Below the pieces are notes generated by a model. It was not told the DNA's origin, ran no database searches, and worked only from the letters and a program-made list of their open reading frames with translations. From contig NZ_CP014513.1 of assembly GCF_001577365.1 (NCBI RefSeq), positions 1,488,001-1,552,000 of the forward strand: a stretch of 64,000 nucleotides of DNA. Direction: 5' to 3'. A program made the translations under genes and the position numbers. Of the stretch, positions 16,895-24,441 are shown one piece after another (within the stretch, counting starts at the first letter, position 1; the number at the start of each line of letters is the position of its first letter). Source of the DNA: Frondihabitans sp. PAMC 28766 (GTDB taxonomy: Bacteria > Actinomycetota > Actinomycetes > Actinomycetales > Microbacteriaceae).

Positions 16895-18239
16895 GGGCGT
16901 GCTCCTTGGCTGCGCAGAGCTCGATCAGGGCGCCGACGCCGGAGAGATCGCGGACGCCCGTGACGGCCTGGATGATCTCGGCCGTCTTGCCCTCGGGGAC
17001 GACCGGGCCGGCGAGGCGGGTGAACTTGGCCTCGAGATCCTGGTCGGTCATCGGGTTGCCGAGCGACCCCTTGGCGTCGTCGACCTGGGCCGTGAGGTGG
17101 CTGCCGTTTTTCGTCGTCAGCTCGAGGCGGCACGAGACGCCCTTCGGCAGCGTCGGGTCGGTCTCGACCGAGATGCGCTGCGTGAGGGCGACCAGGTCGG
17201 GGCGGTTGATGATGTCGTCGCCGAACTGCGCGGGCAGGGCGGCGCCCTCGACCAGTGCCACGGCGGTGGCGTACGGCAGGCTGACCTGTGCCTCGTGGAA
17301 GGTCTGGGGCGAGCGATTGAGGTGGTAGTCGGCCCAGTCGGGGTGGCGGTAGACGACGATGCTCTCGACGTCGTCGCCGCGGACTCCCTCGGCCCGGAGC
17401 TGCAGGGCCGCGTCGATCGAGTTGTGGATGGGGCGAGCCGCCGAGTACGCCTTGTACTCGACCGCGACCGGGACGTCGGTGCCGAGGCCCTCGAGCAGGA
17501 TGTCGACGTCGATGCCGCCGGCGAACGCGAAGCCGAAGCCGCGCTCGCCTTCGAAGATCGTGTCGGCGCCGGTGAAGCCCTCTTTCGCGAGCATCGCGGC
17601 GGTGATGCCGTTGCGCGCGGTGGGGCCCGGGTTGACGCGCTTCTGCATCGACGGCCCGTACATCTCCATGAGGCCGGAGGCCTGGGCCCCGGCGAGGCCG
17701 AGCGCGCTCGTGAGCTGCTCGGGGGTGAGGCCGAGCAGTCGACCGGCCGCGACCGTCGCGCCGAAGACGCCGGCCGTCGGCGTCGTGTGGAAGGCACGGT
17801 TGCGGAGGGCCGGGTTCGTCGCGCGGCTGACGCGGTTCATGATCTCGCAGCCGCACAGCATGGCGCCCAGCAGGTCGAGGCCGGTGCTGCCCTGCCACTC
17901 GGCGACGGCGAGGGCGGCCGAGACGATGGGCGGCCCGTGGTGGAAGAGGGCCAGCACGTCGACGTCGTCCATCTCGATGGAGTGCTCGGAGACCGCGTTC
18001 GCGAAGGCGGCGTGCACGGCGGGGATCTTCGCGCCGTGGCCGAGCACGGTCGCCTGTGGCACGCCGCCGAGACTCGTCATCACCTTCGCGGCGATCTCGC
18101 CCGACTCCGACTGGCTTCCCGACAGGGCGACGCCGAGGTAGTCGAGCAGCAGGCGGCGCATCTCGTTCATCTGGGGCGCGGGCAACGAAGACGACGAGAC
18201 GGTCGCGAAGTGCTGGGCGAGCTGGGTGGCAGCGGGCAT
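16884..18239 (-). CDS. MmgE/PrpD family protein (paralogue C)
   Basis: 451 residues from an ATG preceded by GAAAGGACCCCTC. Segments: HSIEMDDVDVLALFHHG, IVSAALAVAEWQ, AFHTTPTAGVFGATVAAG (histidine kept) and KAYSAARPIHNSIDAALQL. Sequence is distinct from paralogues B and D, so the three are not recent duplicates. Middle of the - strand operon; the start is 36 nt after the stop of paralogue D. Confidence 0.86.
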   Translation of the reverse strand: MPAATQLAQHFATVSSSSLPAPQMNEMRRLLLDYLGVALSGSQSESGEIAAKVMTSLGGVPQATVLGHGAKIPAVHAAFANAVSEHSIEMDDVDVLALFHHGPPIVSAALAVAEWQGSTGLDLLGAMLCGCEIMNRVSRATNPALRNRAFHTTPTAGVFGATVAAGRLLGLTPEQLTSALGLAGAQASGLMEMYGPSMQKRVNPGPTARNGITAAMLAKEGFTGADTIFEGERGFGFAFAGGIDVDILLEGLGTDVPVAVEYKAYSAARPIHNSIDAALQLRAEGVRGDDVESIVVYRHPDWADYHLNRSPQTFHEAQVSLPYATAVALVEGAALPAQFGDDIINRPDLVALTQRISVETDPTLPKGVSCRLELTTKNGSHLTAQVDDAKGSLGNPMTDQDLEAKFTRLAGPVVPEGKTAEIIQAVTGVRDLSGVGALIELCAAKEHAHAA

Positions 18240-18274
18240 GAGGGGTCCTTTCGGGGTGGAGATGGTCGGTGCGG

Positions 18275-19671
18275 TCACACGAGGGCTCCGGCGAGGGCGC
18301 GGCCGAGTCGGGTCAGATCCGCGGCGCCGCGAAGCGAGAGGAACTCCTCTTCGAGCAGCAATGCCCCCGCCGAGCCGAGGACGGGCGTGGTGAGGCGGCG
18401 GAACTTCTCGCCGATCTCGGCCGGTGACATCGGGTTGGCCGGCTCGCCCTTCGGGGTGTCGACCTGCTCGGTCAGGACGGTGCCGTCCGTGAGGGTCACC
18501 TCGACGCGGCAGGCCCACTTCTCGGGGAAGCTCGCCGTGAGCGCGGGGTCCTCGACGACCTCGGTGCGGGCGATCAGCGCGGCGACGACCGGGTCGACGA
18601 GGTCGTCGGGGTCACCTCGCTGACCTTCGGCCCGTGGGCGACGGCGTAGGCGACGGTGAACTTGGTGCTGAGGCGGGCACCCACCACGCTGGTCGGCTCG
18701 GTCTCCTGGTCGACGGCGGTCTTGTGGGTGAACACGACGAGCGATGCGATGTCGTCGGGCGAGATCGCACCGTGACGATCCGTGATGATCCTGAAGGCGT
18801 CGATCCCGGCGTGCCCGTAGCGGCAGGCGTTGTAGGGGCGCAGACCGATCTCGAGGATGCCGGGGCGATCGAGGTTCACGGCGAGCAGCTCGGGGTGGAT
18901 GTCGTCCGAGAATCCGCGGAAGAACCCCTCCGGGCCTTCGAGCACGGTGTGCGGCCCGGTGAAGCCGCGGCTTGCGAGCTCGACGGCCGTGATACCGCTG
19001 CGGGCGGGCCAGCCGCCGTGGAAGGCCATCAGCATCGAGCCCTCGTGCCGGAACTCGTAGAGGCCGCCCGACATGCTGCCGGCGATGCCGAGGGCGTCGG
19101 CGAGCTGCTCGCGATCGAGACCCCTCAGGTGGCCGGCCGCGATCACGACCCCGAAGACGTTGCAGGTGGCGGTCGGGTGGAAGCCGCGCGCCCGGTGGCT
19201 CGGGTTGACGACGGCACCGATCCGGACGACCGCCTCGCAGCCGAGTACGACGGCGCGGAGGAACGCGTCGCCGGAGGCTCCGGTCGCCTGCGCGACGGCG
19301 AGGGCAGCCGAGACGATCGAGGCGCCGGGGTGGGTGATCGACATCGCGTGGGTGTCGGTGAGGCCGATGCTGTAGCCGCTGGTTCCTGTGACGAGGGCGG
19401 CGGTGCCGGCGTCGAACGTGCCGCGACGGCCGGGGACACCGCTCTGGCCGGGGGCTCCCATGGCGACCGCGTACTCGTGGACGATTCGGCCCTCGGCGTT
19501 CTGCGACCCGGCCACCGCCACGCCGAGGAAGTCCTCGGCCAGCACCCGGGCGGCCTCGAGGGCGTCGTCGTCGATGCGGGTCTCGAGCTGGGCGAGCTCG
19601 TCGAGAAGGTGCTCGGTCGTGCCCGGGGCGGCCAGCGATCCGGTCGGTGTCGTCGAGACACTTGTGCTCAT
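18275..19671 (-). CDS. MmgE/PrpD family protein (paralogue D; apparent frameshift)
   Basis: First gene of the - strand operon, about 465 residues after restoring one base. The N-terminal part (from MSTSVSTTPTGS) carries GYSIGLTDTHAMSITHPG, GFHPTATCNVFGVV and RPYNACRYGHAGIDAF. The last about 100 residues (VDPVVAALIARTEVVEDP; then GEPANPMSPAEIGEKFRRL) lie in another frame. The break coincides with a G4 run at 18608-18611, where one extra base restores a normal C-terminal domain. The usual acidic pair in the FDD/LDD motif reads LTD here. Its promoter carries one of two CTGTCGACAG palindromes. Confidence 0.82.
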
Positions 19672-19696
19672 CGATACTCCTTCGTCCGGTGCGGCC

Positions 19697-19726
19697 AGAA
19701 TAGTGATGGCTGTCGACAGACGTCAA
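19697..19726 (-). promoter_or_regulatory. Promoter of the PrpD operon with GntR operator
   Basis: On the - strand: -35 TTGACG (19721-19726), 18-nt spacer, -10 TATTCT (19697-19702). The perfect palindrome CTGTCGACAG at 19710-19719 lies in the spacer. An identical decamer sits in the spacer of the divergent gntR promoter, so one repressor could close both. Confidence 0.75.
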
Positions 19727-19787
19727 TCGGCAATCTCGGGTCGCTGAGAGCATGTCTAGACCCTTTCCGTCGTTTGCGCCAGAGTGA

Positions 19788-19816
19788 TTGACGGCTGTCG
19801 ACAGGAATCCTGTAGT
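19788..19816 (+). promoter_or_regulatory. Promoter of the gntR gene with autoregulatory operator
   Basis: -35 TTGACG (19788-19793), 17-nt spacer, -10 TGTAGT (19811-19816), 12 nt upstream of the ATG. CTGTCGACAG at 19795-19804 fills the spacer, mirroring the arrangement on the other strand 85 bp away. Binding by the FadR-type protein encoded next is inferred from position. Confidence 0.75.
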
Positions 19817-19827
19817 CTGATCGCCTC

Positions 19828-20568
19828 ATGAAAGAGTCAGCGCAGCCCGGGGCGAAGAAGGTGCTCGTGCCCGACGCCTTCCAGACGACCAACTACGCGA
19901 CGACGGCGGTCGGCCTGCTGCGCGAGATGATCCTGTCGGGAGGTTTCGGGCCGGGGGAGCGCCTCAACGAGCTCGCGATCTCCGAGCAGCTGAAGATCAG
20001 CCGCTCGCCGATCCGTGAGGCCCTCCAGGCGCTCGCCGGCCAGGGGCTCGTGCGATTCGTCGCCGGGCGCGGCGCCTTCGTGACGGACTTCGACGCCGAG
20101 TCCGTGCGCGACCTGGGTGAGGTGCGGATCGCGCTGGAGGCCCGCGCAGCGCGACTCGCTGCCGCCCGCGCCACCGACGAGCAGCTGGCGGCCATCGAGA
20201 AGGTGCTGCACCGGGCCGACTCGGCCATCGAGACCGGCACGCTCGAAGAGATGCTCGAAAGCGGCGACGAAGCGATGCAGACCGGCTCGAGCTACCCGCC
20301 GGGCCTCGACTTCCACCACGTCGTGATTCAGGCGTCGCACAACCCCCGACTCGAGACGGTCGCCGACGAGGTCGCGACGCAGTTCCGGCTGGCCCGGGCC
20401 CGGACCGGCCGTGAGGCTGCGTGGGCGCCGACCGCGTGGGCCGAGCATGCCGCGATCTTCGACGCCATCCGTGCCGGCGACGGCTCCGCTGCCAGTGCGG
20501 CGATGGAGTTGCACCTCGAGAACAGCACGCAGGCGATCATCCGCCACATCGAGTCCGCCACCGCCTGA
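19828..20568 (+). CDS. GntR-family regulator, FadR/FCD subfamily
   Basis: 246 residues. N-terminal winged helix (about residues 22-90: GERLNELAISEQLKISRSPIREALQALAGQGLV), then an all-helical FCD domain with metal-site style residues (EVRIALEARAA; DFHHVVIQASHN; WAEHAAIFDAI). Divergent from the MmgE/PrpD operon, with paired palindromes between them, so it very likely represses that operon and itself until a pathway carboxylate binds the FCD domain. The transcript is extremely short-leadered. Confidence 0.9.
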   Translation: MKESAQPGAKKVLVPDAFQTTNYATTAVGLLREMILSGGFGPGERLNELAISEQLKISRSPIREALQALAGQGLVRFVAGRGAFVTDFDAESVRDLGEVRIALEARAARLAAARATDEQLAAIEKVLHRADSAIETGTLEEMLESGDEAMQTGSSYPPGLDFHHVVIQASHNPRLETVADEVATQFRLARARTGREAAWAPTAWAEHAAIFDAIRAGDGSAASAAMELHLENSTQAIIRHIESATA

Positions 20569-20683
20569 ACTCCGACAGCCGGCACGTCATCCACTCCGCG
20601 GGCTGGATTCTCTGCCGATTGCCGGGGTTCTGCAGCTACTCGGCAAGCCGGTGGGTCGAGCACCGACGTTCAGGATGTGCCCG

Positions 20684-21124
20684 TCAGGATGCCGCCATCC
20701 GGCCGAGCAGGGCCGCAGCGCGCTCGAGCACAGAGCGGTCGTCGGGCCCGAGCGCCGCCAGCTGTTCGTCGAGCCACGCGTTGCGCTGGGCCCGGGCGGC
20801 GCCCGCCAGTCGGTCGCCGGCTGGCGTCGTGCTGAACAGCACCCGCCGACGGTCGTCGGGATCCGGCGCGCGGACTGCGTACCCGCCTGTGGTCAGCCGG
20901 TTGACGGTCTGGCTCATGCTCGCAGGCGACACCCGGAAGTGGTCGCTCAGCGCCGTGAGCGACCGCGGCCCGTCTTTGAAGAGGCGGGTGAGCACCTCGA
21001 GGGTGGCGTCGCCGAGGTCGCCGTCCGGTCGCTCGCTGCGGAAGCGGCGCTGAAGCTGCCCGACCGTGAGGCGGATCTGCGCCCCCAGCTCGGCGGCTGT
21101 CGGAGCCGTTGCGTCATCGTCCAC
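20684..21124 (-). CDS. MarR-family regulator
   Basis: 146 residues with the MarR winged helix: SLTALSDHFRVSPASMSQTVNRL followed by the wing DPDDRRRVLFSTTPAGDRL. Divergent from the YbhB/YbcL gene at 21175, with an AT-rich palindrome in the 50-nt gap; a local auto-repressor is the simplest reading. Effector unknown. Convergent with the FadR-type gene; the 115-nt gap between them holds only a weak TTGCCG/CGGCAA dyad (20619-20646). Confidence 0.85.
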   Translation of the reverse strand: MDDDATAPTAAELGAQIRLTVGQLQRRFRSERPDGDLGDATLEVLTRLFKDGPRSLTALSDHFRVSPASMSQTVNRLTTGGYAVRAPDPDDRRRVLFSTTPAGDRLAGAARAQRNAWLDEQLAALGPDDRSVLERAAALLGRMAAS

Positions 21125-21128
21125 GATT

Positions 21129-21145
21129 GTTTAGTATACCTAAAC
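21129..21145. promoter_or_regulatory. Palindrome between marR and ybhB
   Basis: GTTTAGTATACCTAAAC: arms GTTTAG and CTAAAC around TATAC, strikingly AT-rich for this genome. Typical in size and placement for a MarR operator covering both divergent promoters. Confidence 0.7.
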
Positions 21146-21174
21146 GATCTCTTTCGTCTACCTCAAGGAATGCC

Positions 21175-21737
21175 ATGCCGAATCCTCTCGGAGTCCTGCT
21201 GCGAGGCCGCCGCGCCGGCCACCACACCCTCGCCTGGGCCCGCCGCGACCTCGAAGCGCCCGAGACCTTCGAGCTGACGAGCCCCGCCTTCGAGCACGGC
21301 ACCCCGATCCCCGCGCAGCACCGCGGGCACCTCCGGGGGCCGAACATCTCGCCGGCTCTCGCCTGGACGCCGCCGCCGGCCGGCACGGTCGAGCTCGTGC
21401 TGGTGGTGCAGGATCCCGACGTCCCGTTCGGCAAAGCGGCGAACCACGCGCTGACGGTCGGCATCGACCCCGCGCTGGGGGCCTGCCCGAGAACGCGCTG
21501 GCTCACCCCAGCCCGATCGACGGCCTTCGTCACGGCAAGGGAGCGATGGGTCGCCGCGGCTACGCCGGCCCGATGCCGGTGCCGTCGCACGGTCCGCACT
21601 CCTACGTCTTCCAGCTCTTCGCCGTCGACGCCCCGCTCACCCTGCCCGATGCCTTCACTCGGGGCGACGTCGTGGCAGCCCTCCCCGGCCACCTCGTCGC
21701 CCGCGCGCGCCTCGACGGCACCTACGAGATCCGCTGA
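21175..21737 (+). CDS. YbhB/YbcL (PEBP, Raf-kinase-inhibitor-like) protein (apparent frameshift)
   Basis: Phosphatidylethanolamine-binding-protein fold, about 187 residues when restored. The N-terminal part has SPAFEHGTPIP, NISPALAWTPPPAGT and VVQDPDVPFGKAANHAL; the C-terminal part (GRRGYAGPMPVPSHGPHSYVF; ALPGHLVARARLDGTYEIR) is in another frame. One extra G in the G5 run at 21477-21481 joins them and restores ALGGLPENAL. Ligand-binding family of unclear role in bacteria; the divergent MarR is the likely regulator. Confidence 0.8.
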
Positions 21738-21862
21738 CGCGAAGTCTGTCAAGCGCTTCTACCCGCGCATTTTCGTGCCCTTTACGATTCCATTGCGCGG
21801 TCGACGGAGCCGGGGCGGCAGGATCATGACGCCCCTGCCGCCGCCACCGGCCGAGCTTCGGC

Positions 21863-21889
21863 CCGCTGCGGGGTGACCCCGCCGAGCGG
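21863..21889. terminator. Hairpin between convergent ybhB and efeB
   Basis: CCGCT + GCGGGGT pairs with ACCCCGC + AGCGG, with a 2-nt bulge and a very tight loop; no U-tract. It lies 10 bases past the efeB stop (on the - strand) and 126 bases past the ybhB stop. Confidence 0.45.
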
Positions 21890-21898
21890 CCTCCGGGT

Positions 21899-23194
21899 TC
21901 ACCCGAACAGGGCCTCGCCCACGTACTCTCCCGAGCGCGGCGCCGGGGGCACGGCGAACACGGCCGACCCGATGTGCGAGACGTACTCGTTGAGGCGGTC
22001 GGACGAGCCGAGCTTCGTCTGGATGCGCGTGAAGTGCTCGGGGTCGTTCATGTAGGCGGTGAAGAGGAGCCCTGCGTCGAGCTGCCCGTACTGGTTGAGG
22101 CCGTCGGTGTAGTTGTAGGGGCGGCGGTGGATCTTCACGCCGCCGTTGTTCTCGTGGGCGGCCAGGGCGATGTGGGCGCGCGGGTCGATCTTCGTCGTGC
22201 CGTCCGTCCCCTTCGCGTGGAAGTTCGGCGTCGTGAACTCGGTGCCGCCCGAGAGAGGGGCACCGTCGACCTTCGTGCGGCCGAACACGCGCTGCTGGTC
22301 GCTGATCACGTCGGCGTCCCAGATCTCGATGTTGATCTGGATCTTGCGCACCACCTGGTAGGCGCCCCCGGCCATCCAACCGGCGCTCTTGTCGAGCCAG
22401 ACGAACTTCTCGAAGTCGGACGCCGTCGTGATGTTGCGGGTGCCGTCTTTGAAGCCCATCAGGTTGCGAGGCGTCGCCTGATTCTTGCCGGCCGAGGCAC
22501 GGCCGAAGCCGAGAGTCGTCCAGCGCACGGTCGCTGTACCCCGCGCCATCCGGGCCAGGTCGCGGATCGCGTGGTATGCCACCTGCGGGTCGTCGGCGCA
22601 CGCCGTCAGCGACAGGTCGCCTCCGGTCGTGCCCGCGGCCAGGTCGTCGCTGGGGAGCGCCGGGATCTGCGCGAGGTGAGCCGGCTTCTTCGACGCGAGG
22701 CCGAAGCGCTCGTCGAAGAGCCCCGGGCCGAGGCCGAGAGTGACGGTGAGTGAGGCGGGGCCGAGGTCGAGGGCCTCGCCCGTGTCGACGCCGACGCCGG
22801 CGCCCTTAGCCGGCTGCACCGTGCCGATGGTCTTGCCGCTCTGCAGCTGCGAGATCGACGCCGACCAGCGCGCGAGCAGCACCTGGAGATCGGTGGTCAG
22901 CGTCGAGGCCATGTCGAAGGCCATGAAGACGCAGTATCGCTGCGGCTCGGTCTCGATGCCGCCCTGCGGCTGGCGCGCCGCCGTCGCGTAGAACGGGTGG
23001 CTGTTCGAGAGGTCGATCGATTCGTCGGCCGGGGGCGCGGACGCGGCCTGGGCCGCGAGCGACCCGCCGATGCCGGCGAGGGCCCCGACGCCCGCCCCGG
23101 CCGCGGCCAGGCCGCCGCCGAACAGGGCGCGGCGGGAGACGCCGGGCGACGACTCGGTGGAGTCGGCGTCGCCCAGGTGACGCTCGTCGGTCAC
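21899..23194 (-). CDS. efeB: Dyp-type heme peroxidase EfeB
   Basis: 431 residues, exported through Tat (SRRALFGGGLAAAGAG near the N-terminus). The DyP signature GFKDGTRNI is present (distal aspartate), with the C-terminal HRRPYNYTDG/LLFTAYM pattern of the EfeB subgroup. Third gene of efeUOB; thought to help recover iron from heme or to oxidise ferrous iron for the permease. The start overlaps the efeO stop (ATGA). Confidence 0.92.
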   Translation of the reverse strand: MTDERHLGDADSTESSPGVSRRALFGGGLAAAGAGVGALAGIGGSLAAQAASAPPADESIDLSNSHPFYATAARQPQGGIETEPQRYCVFMAFDMASTLTTDLQVLLARWSASISQLQSGKTIGTVQPAKGAGVGVDTGEALDLGPASLTVTLGLGPGLFDERFGLASKKPAHLAQIPALPSDDLAAGTTGGDLSLTACADDPQVAYHAIRDLARMARGTATVRWTTLGFGRASAGKNQATPRNLMGFKDGTRNITTASDFEKFVWLDKSAGWMAGGAYQVVRKIQINIEIWDADVISDQQRVFGRTKVDGAPLSGGTEFTTPNFHAKGTDGTTKIDPRAHIALAAHENNGGVKIHRRPYNYTDGLNQYGQLDAGLLFTAYMNDPEHFTRIQTKLGSSDRLNEYVSHIGSAVFAVPPAPRSGEYVGEALFG

Positions 23195-24441
23195 GCCGTG
23201 GCGACCTTCGCGGCCAGCTGCGACAACGGGTCCTGCAGCGCCTGGACCTGCTGCGAGATCGTGTTGGCGTCGGCCGTCTTGGTCGCGGCGTCGTAGCTGA
23301 TGTAGCCGCCGAGGGCGTTCTTGTCACGGTACTTGTTCATCAGATTGTCGGTCGCGGTGAACTGCGCGGCGATCGTCTTGGTGATCGACGGGTCGAGCTT
23401 CTGCAGGCCCGGTCGCAGGTAGGCGAACGCCTCTTCGGCACCCTCGACGTTGGCGGCGAGATCGACGAGGTCGATGTGGCTGAAGGCCTCCTCTTCGCCG
23501 GTGACCTTCTCGGTCTGCACTTCTTCGAGGAGGCTGGCGGCACCGTTGGCGAGGTCTTCGGGCTTGTAGCTCAGGGTCGGCACCAGCCTCTGCAGCTCTT
23601 CGACGTTCGAGGTGAGCTCGGCGGCCAAGGTCTTGGTCGAGGCCGTGATGGCTCCGCCCTGGAAGAGGTCGCGCTCGACGGCGTGGTAGCCGTGCCAGCC
23701 GACCTTCGGGTCGAGGTTCGACGCACGCATGTCGATCAGGTAGTCGAGGTTGCCGGCGTTGTCGGTGGCCTTGAAGCCGGGCTTCACGAAGCCGTCGACG
23801 TCGCTCTCGACGCGCTCGTAATAGGGACGCGCCTCGGCGTAGGCCGTCTTCGCGCCGGCGAGATCGCCCGCGTCGACCGCGACCTGAAGTGCCTTGGTGG
23901 TGGCGACCATCGTGGTGACCTGCGCGTCGACGTAGGTCGCGTACTGCTTCGCGCCCTGGGCGAGGAGGGTGGCGGCCGAGCTGTTCGACGCCTTGCTCGC
24001 CTTGCCGGTGACGGTCAGATCGGTGAGTTCTTTCGTGGCGCCGGGGCAGTACACCTGGTATTTGCCGCCGCCGAGCGTGACCGTGAATGTCTCGGTGCCG
24101 AGGCCGGGCGCGAGGTTCTCTTTCTCGCCGAGGATGCGCTGGTCCTGCAGCAGCTCGACCTCGGTGATGCCGGTCGACGACTTGTTGGTCACCGAGAAGG
24201 TGACCGGGCCGGCCGGCACGGAGGTGGTCGACACGGCGCACTTGTCGCTGCCGCCGCCGGTGAGCTGGACGTCGACCTTGTGGACGCCCTTCGACGACGT
24301 CGTGGTGTCGCCCGAGCCGGCGGTGCTCGACGTGGAGCAGCCAGCGAGGGCCAGAGCCGTGCTCACGGCGAGTGCGCCGATCGCGAGGACGGACTTGGTG
24401 CGGCTGCTGCGGCGGCTGTGCTGCGGGTCACCGAACGGCAT
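23191..24441 (-). CDS. efeO: Iron uptake lipoprotein EfeO (cupredoxin plus M75 imelysin-like domain)
   Basis: 416 residues. Lipobox LAGC with Cys35; a cupredoxin-like N-terminal domain (about 45-150, with a GKYQVYC segment); and an M75 domain from about 160 containing the metal-binding HxxE motif in WHGYHAVERDLF. Extracytoplasmic component delivering iron to EfeU. Overlaps the efeU coding end by 14 nt. Confidence 0.92.
   Translation of the reverse strand: MPFGDPQHSRRSSRTKSVLAIGALAVSTALALAGCSTSSTAGSGDTTTSSKGVHKVDVQLTGGGSDKCAVSTTSVPAGPVTFSVTNKSSTGITEVELLQDQRILGEKENLAPGLGTETFTVTLGGGKYQVYCPGATKELTDLTVTGKASKASNSSAATLLAQGAKQYATYVDAQVTTMVATTKALQVAVDAGDLAGAKTAYAEARPYYERVESDVDGFVKPGFKATDNAGNLDYLIDMRASNLDPKVGWHGYHAVERDLFQGGAITASTKTLAAELTSNVEELQRLVPTLSYKPEDLANGAASLLEEVQTEKVTGEEEAFSHIDLVDLAANVEGAEEAFAYLRPGLQKLDPSITKTIAAQFTATDNLMNKYRDKNALGGYISYDAATKTADANTISQQVQALQDPLSQLAAKVATA

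Noticed and set aside
14655..18623. A 1322-codon open frame on the + strand opposite the PrpD operon
   Set aside because: It is the mirror of well-supported - strand genes; long antisense frames are expected at this GC content, and the translation is Arg/Ala/Gly/Asp-rich without domains.
14562..19671. Adjacent MmgE/PrpD genes considered as recent tandem duplicates
   Set aside because: The three proteins differ throughout, including at active-site motifs, so recent duplication is not supported.
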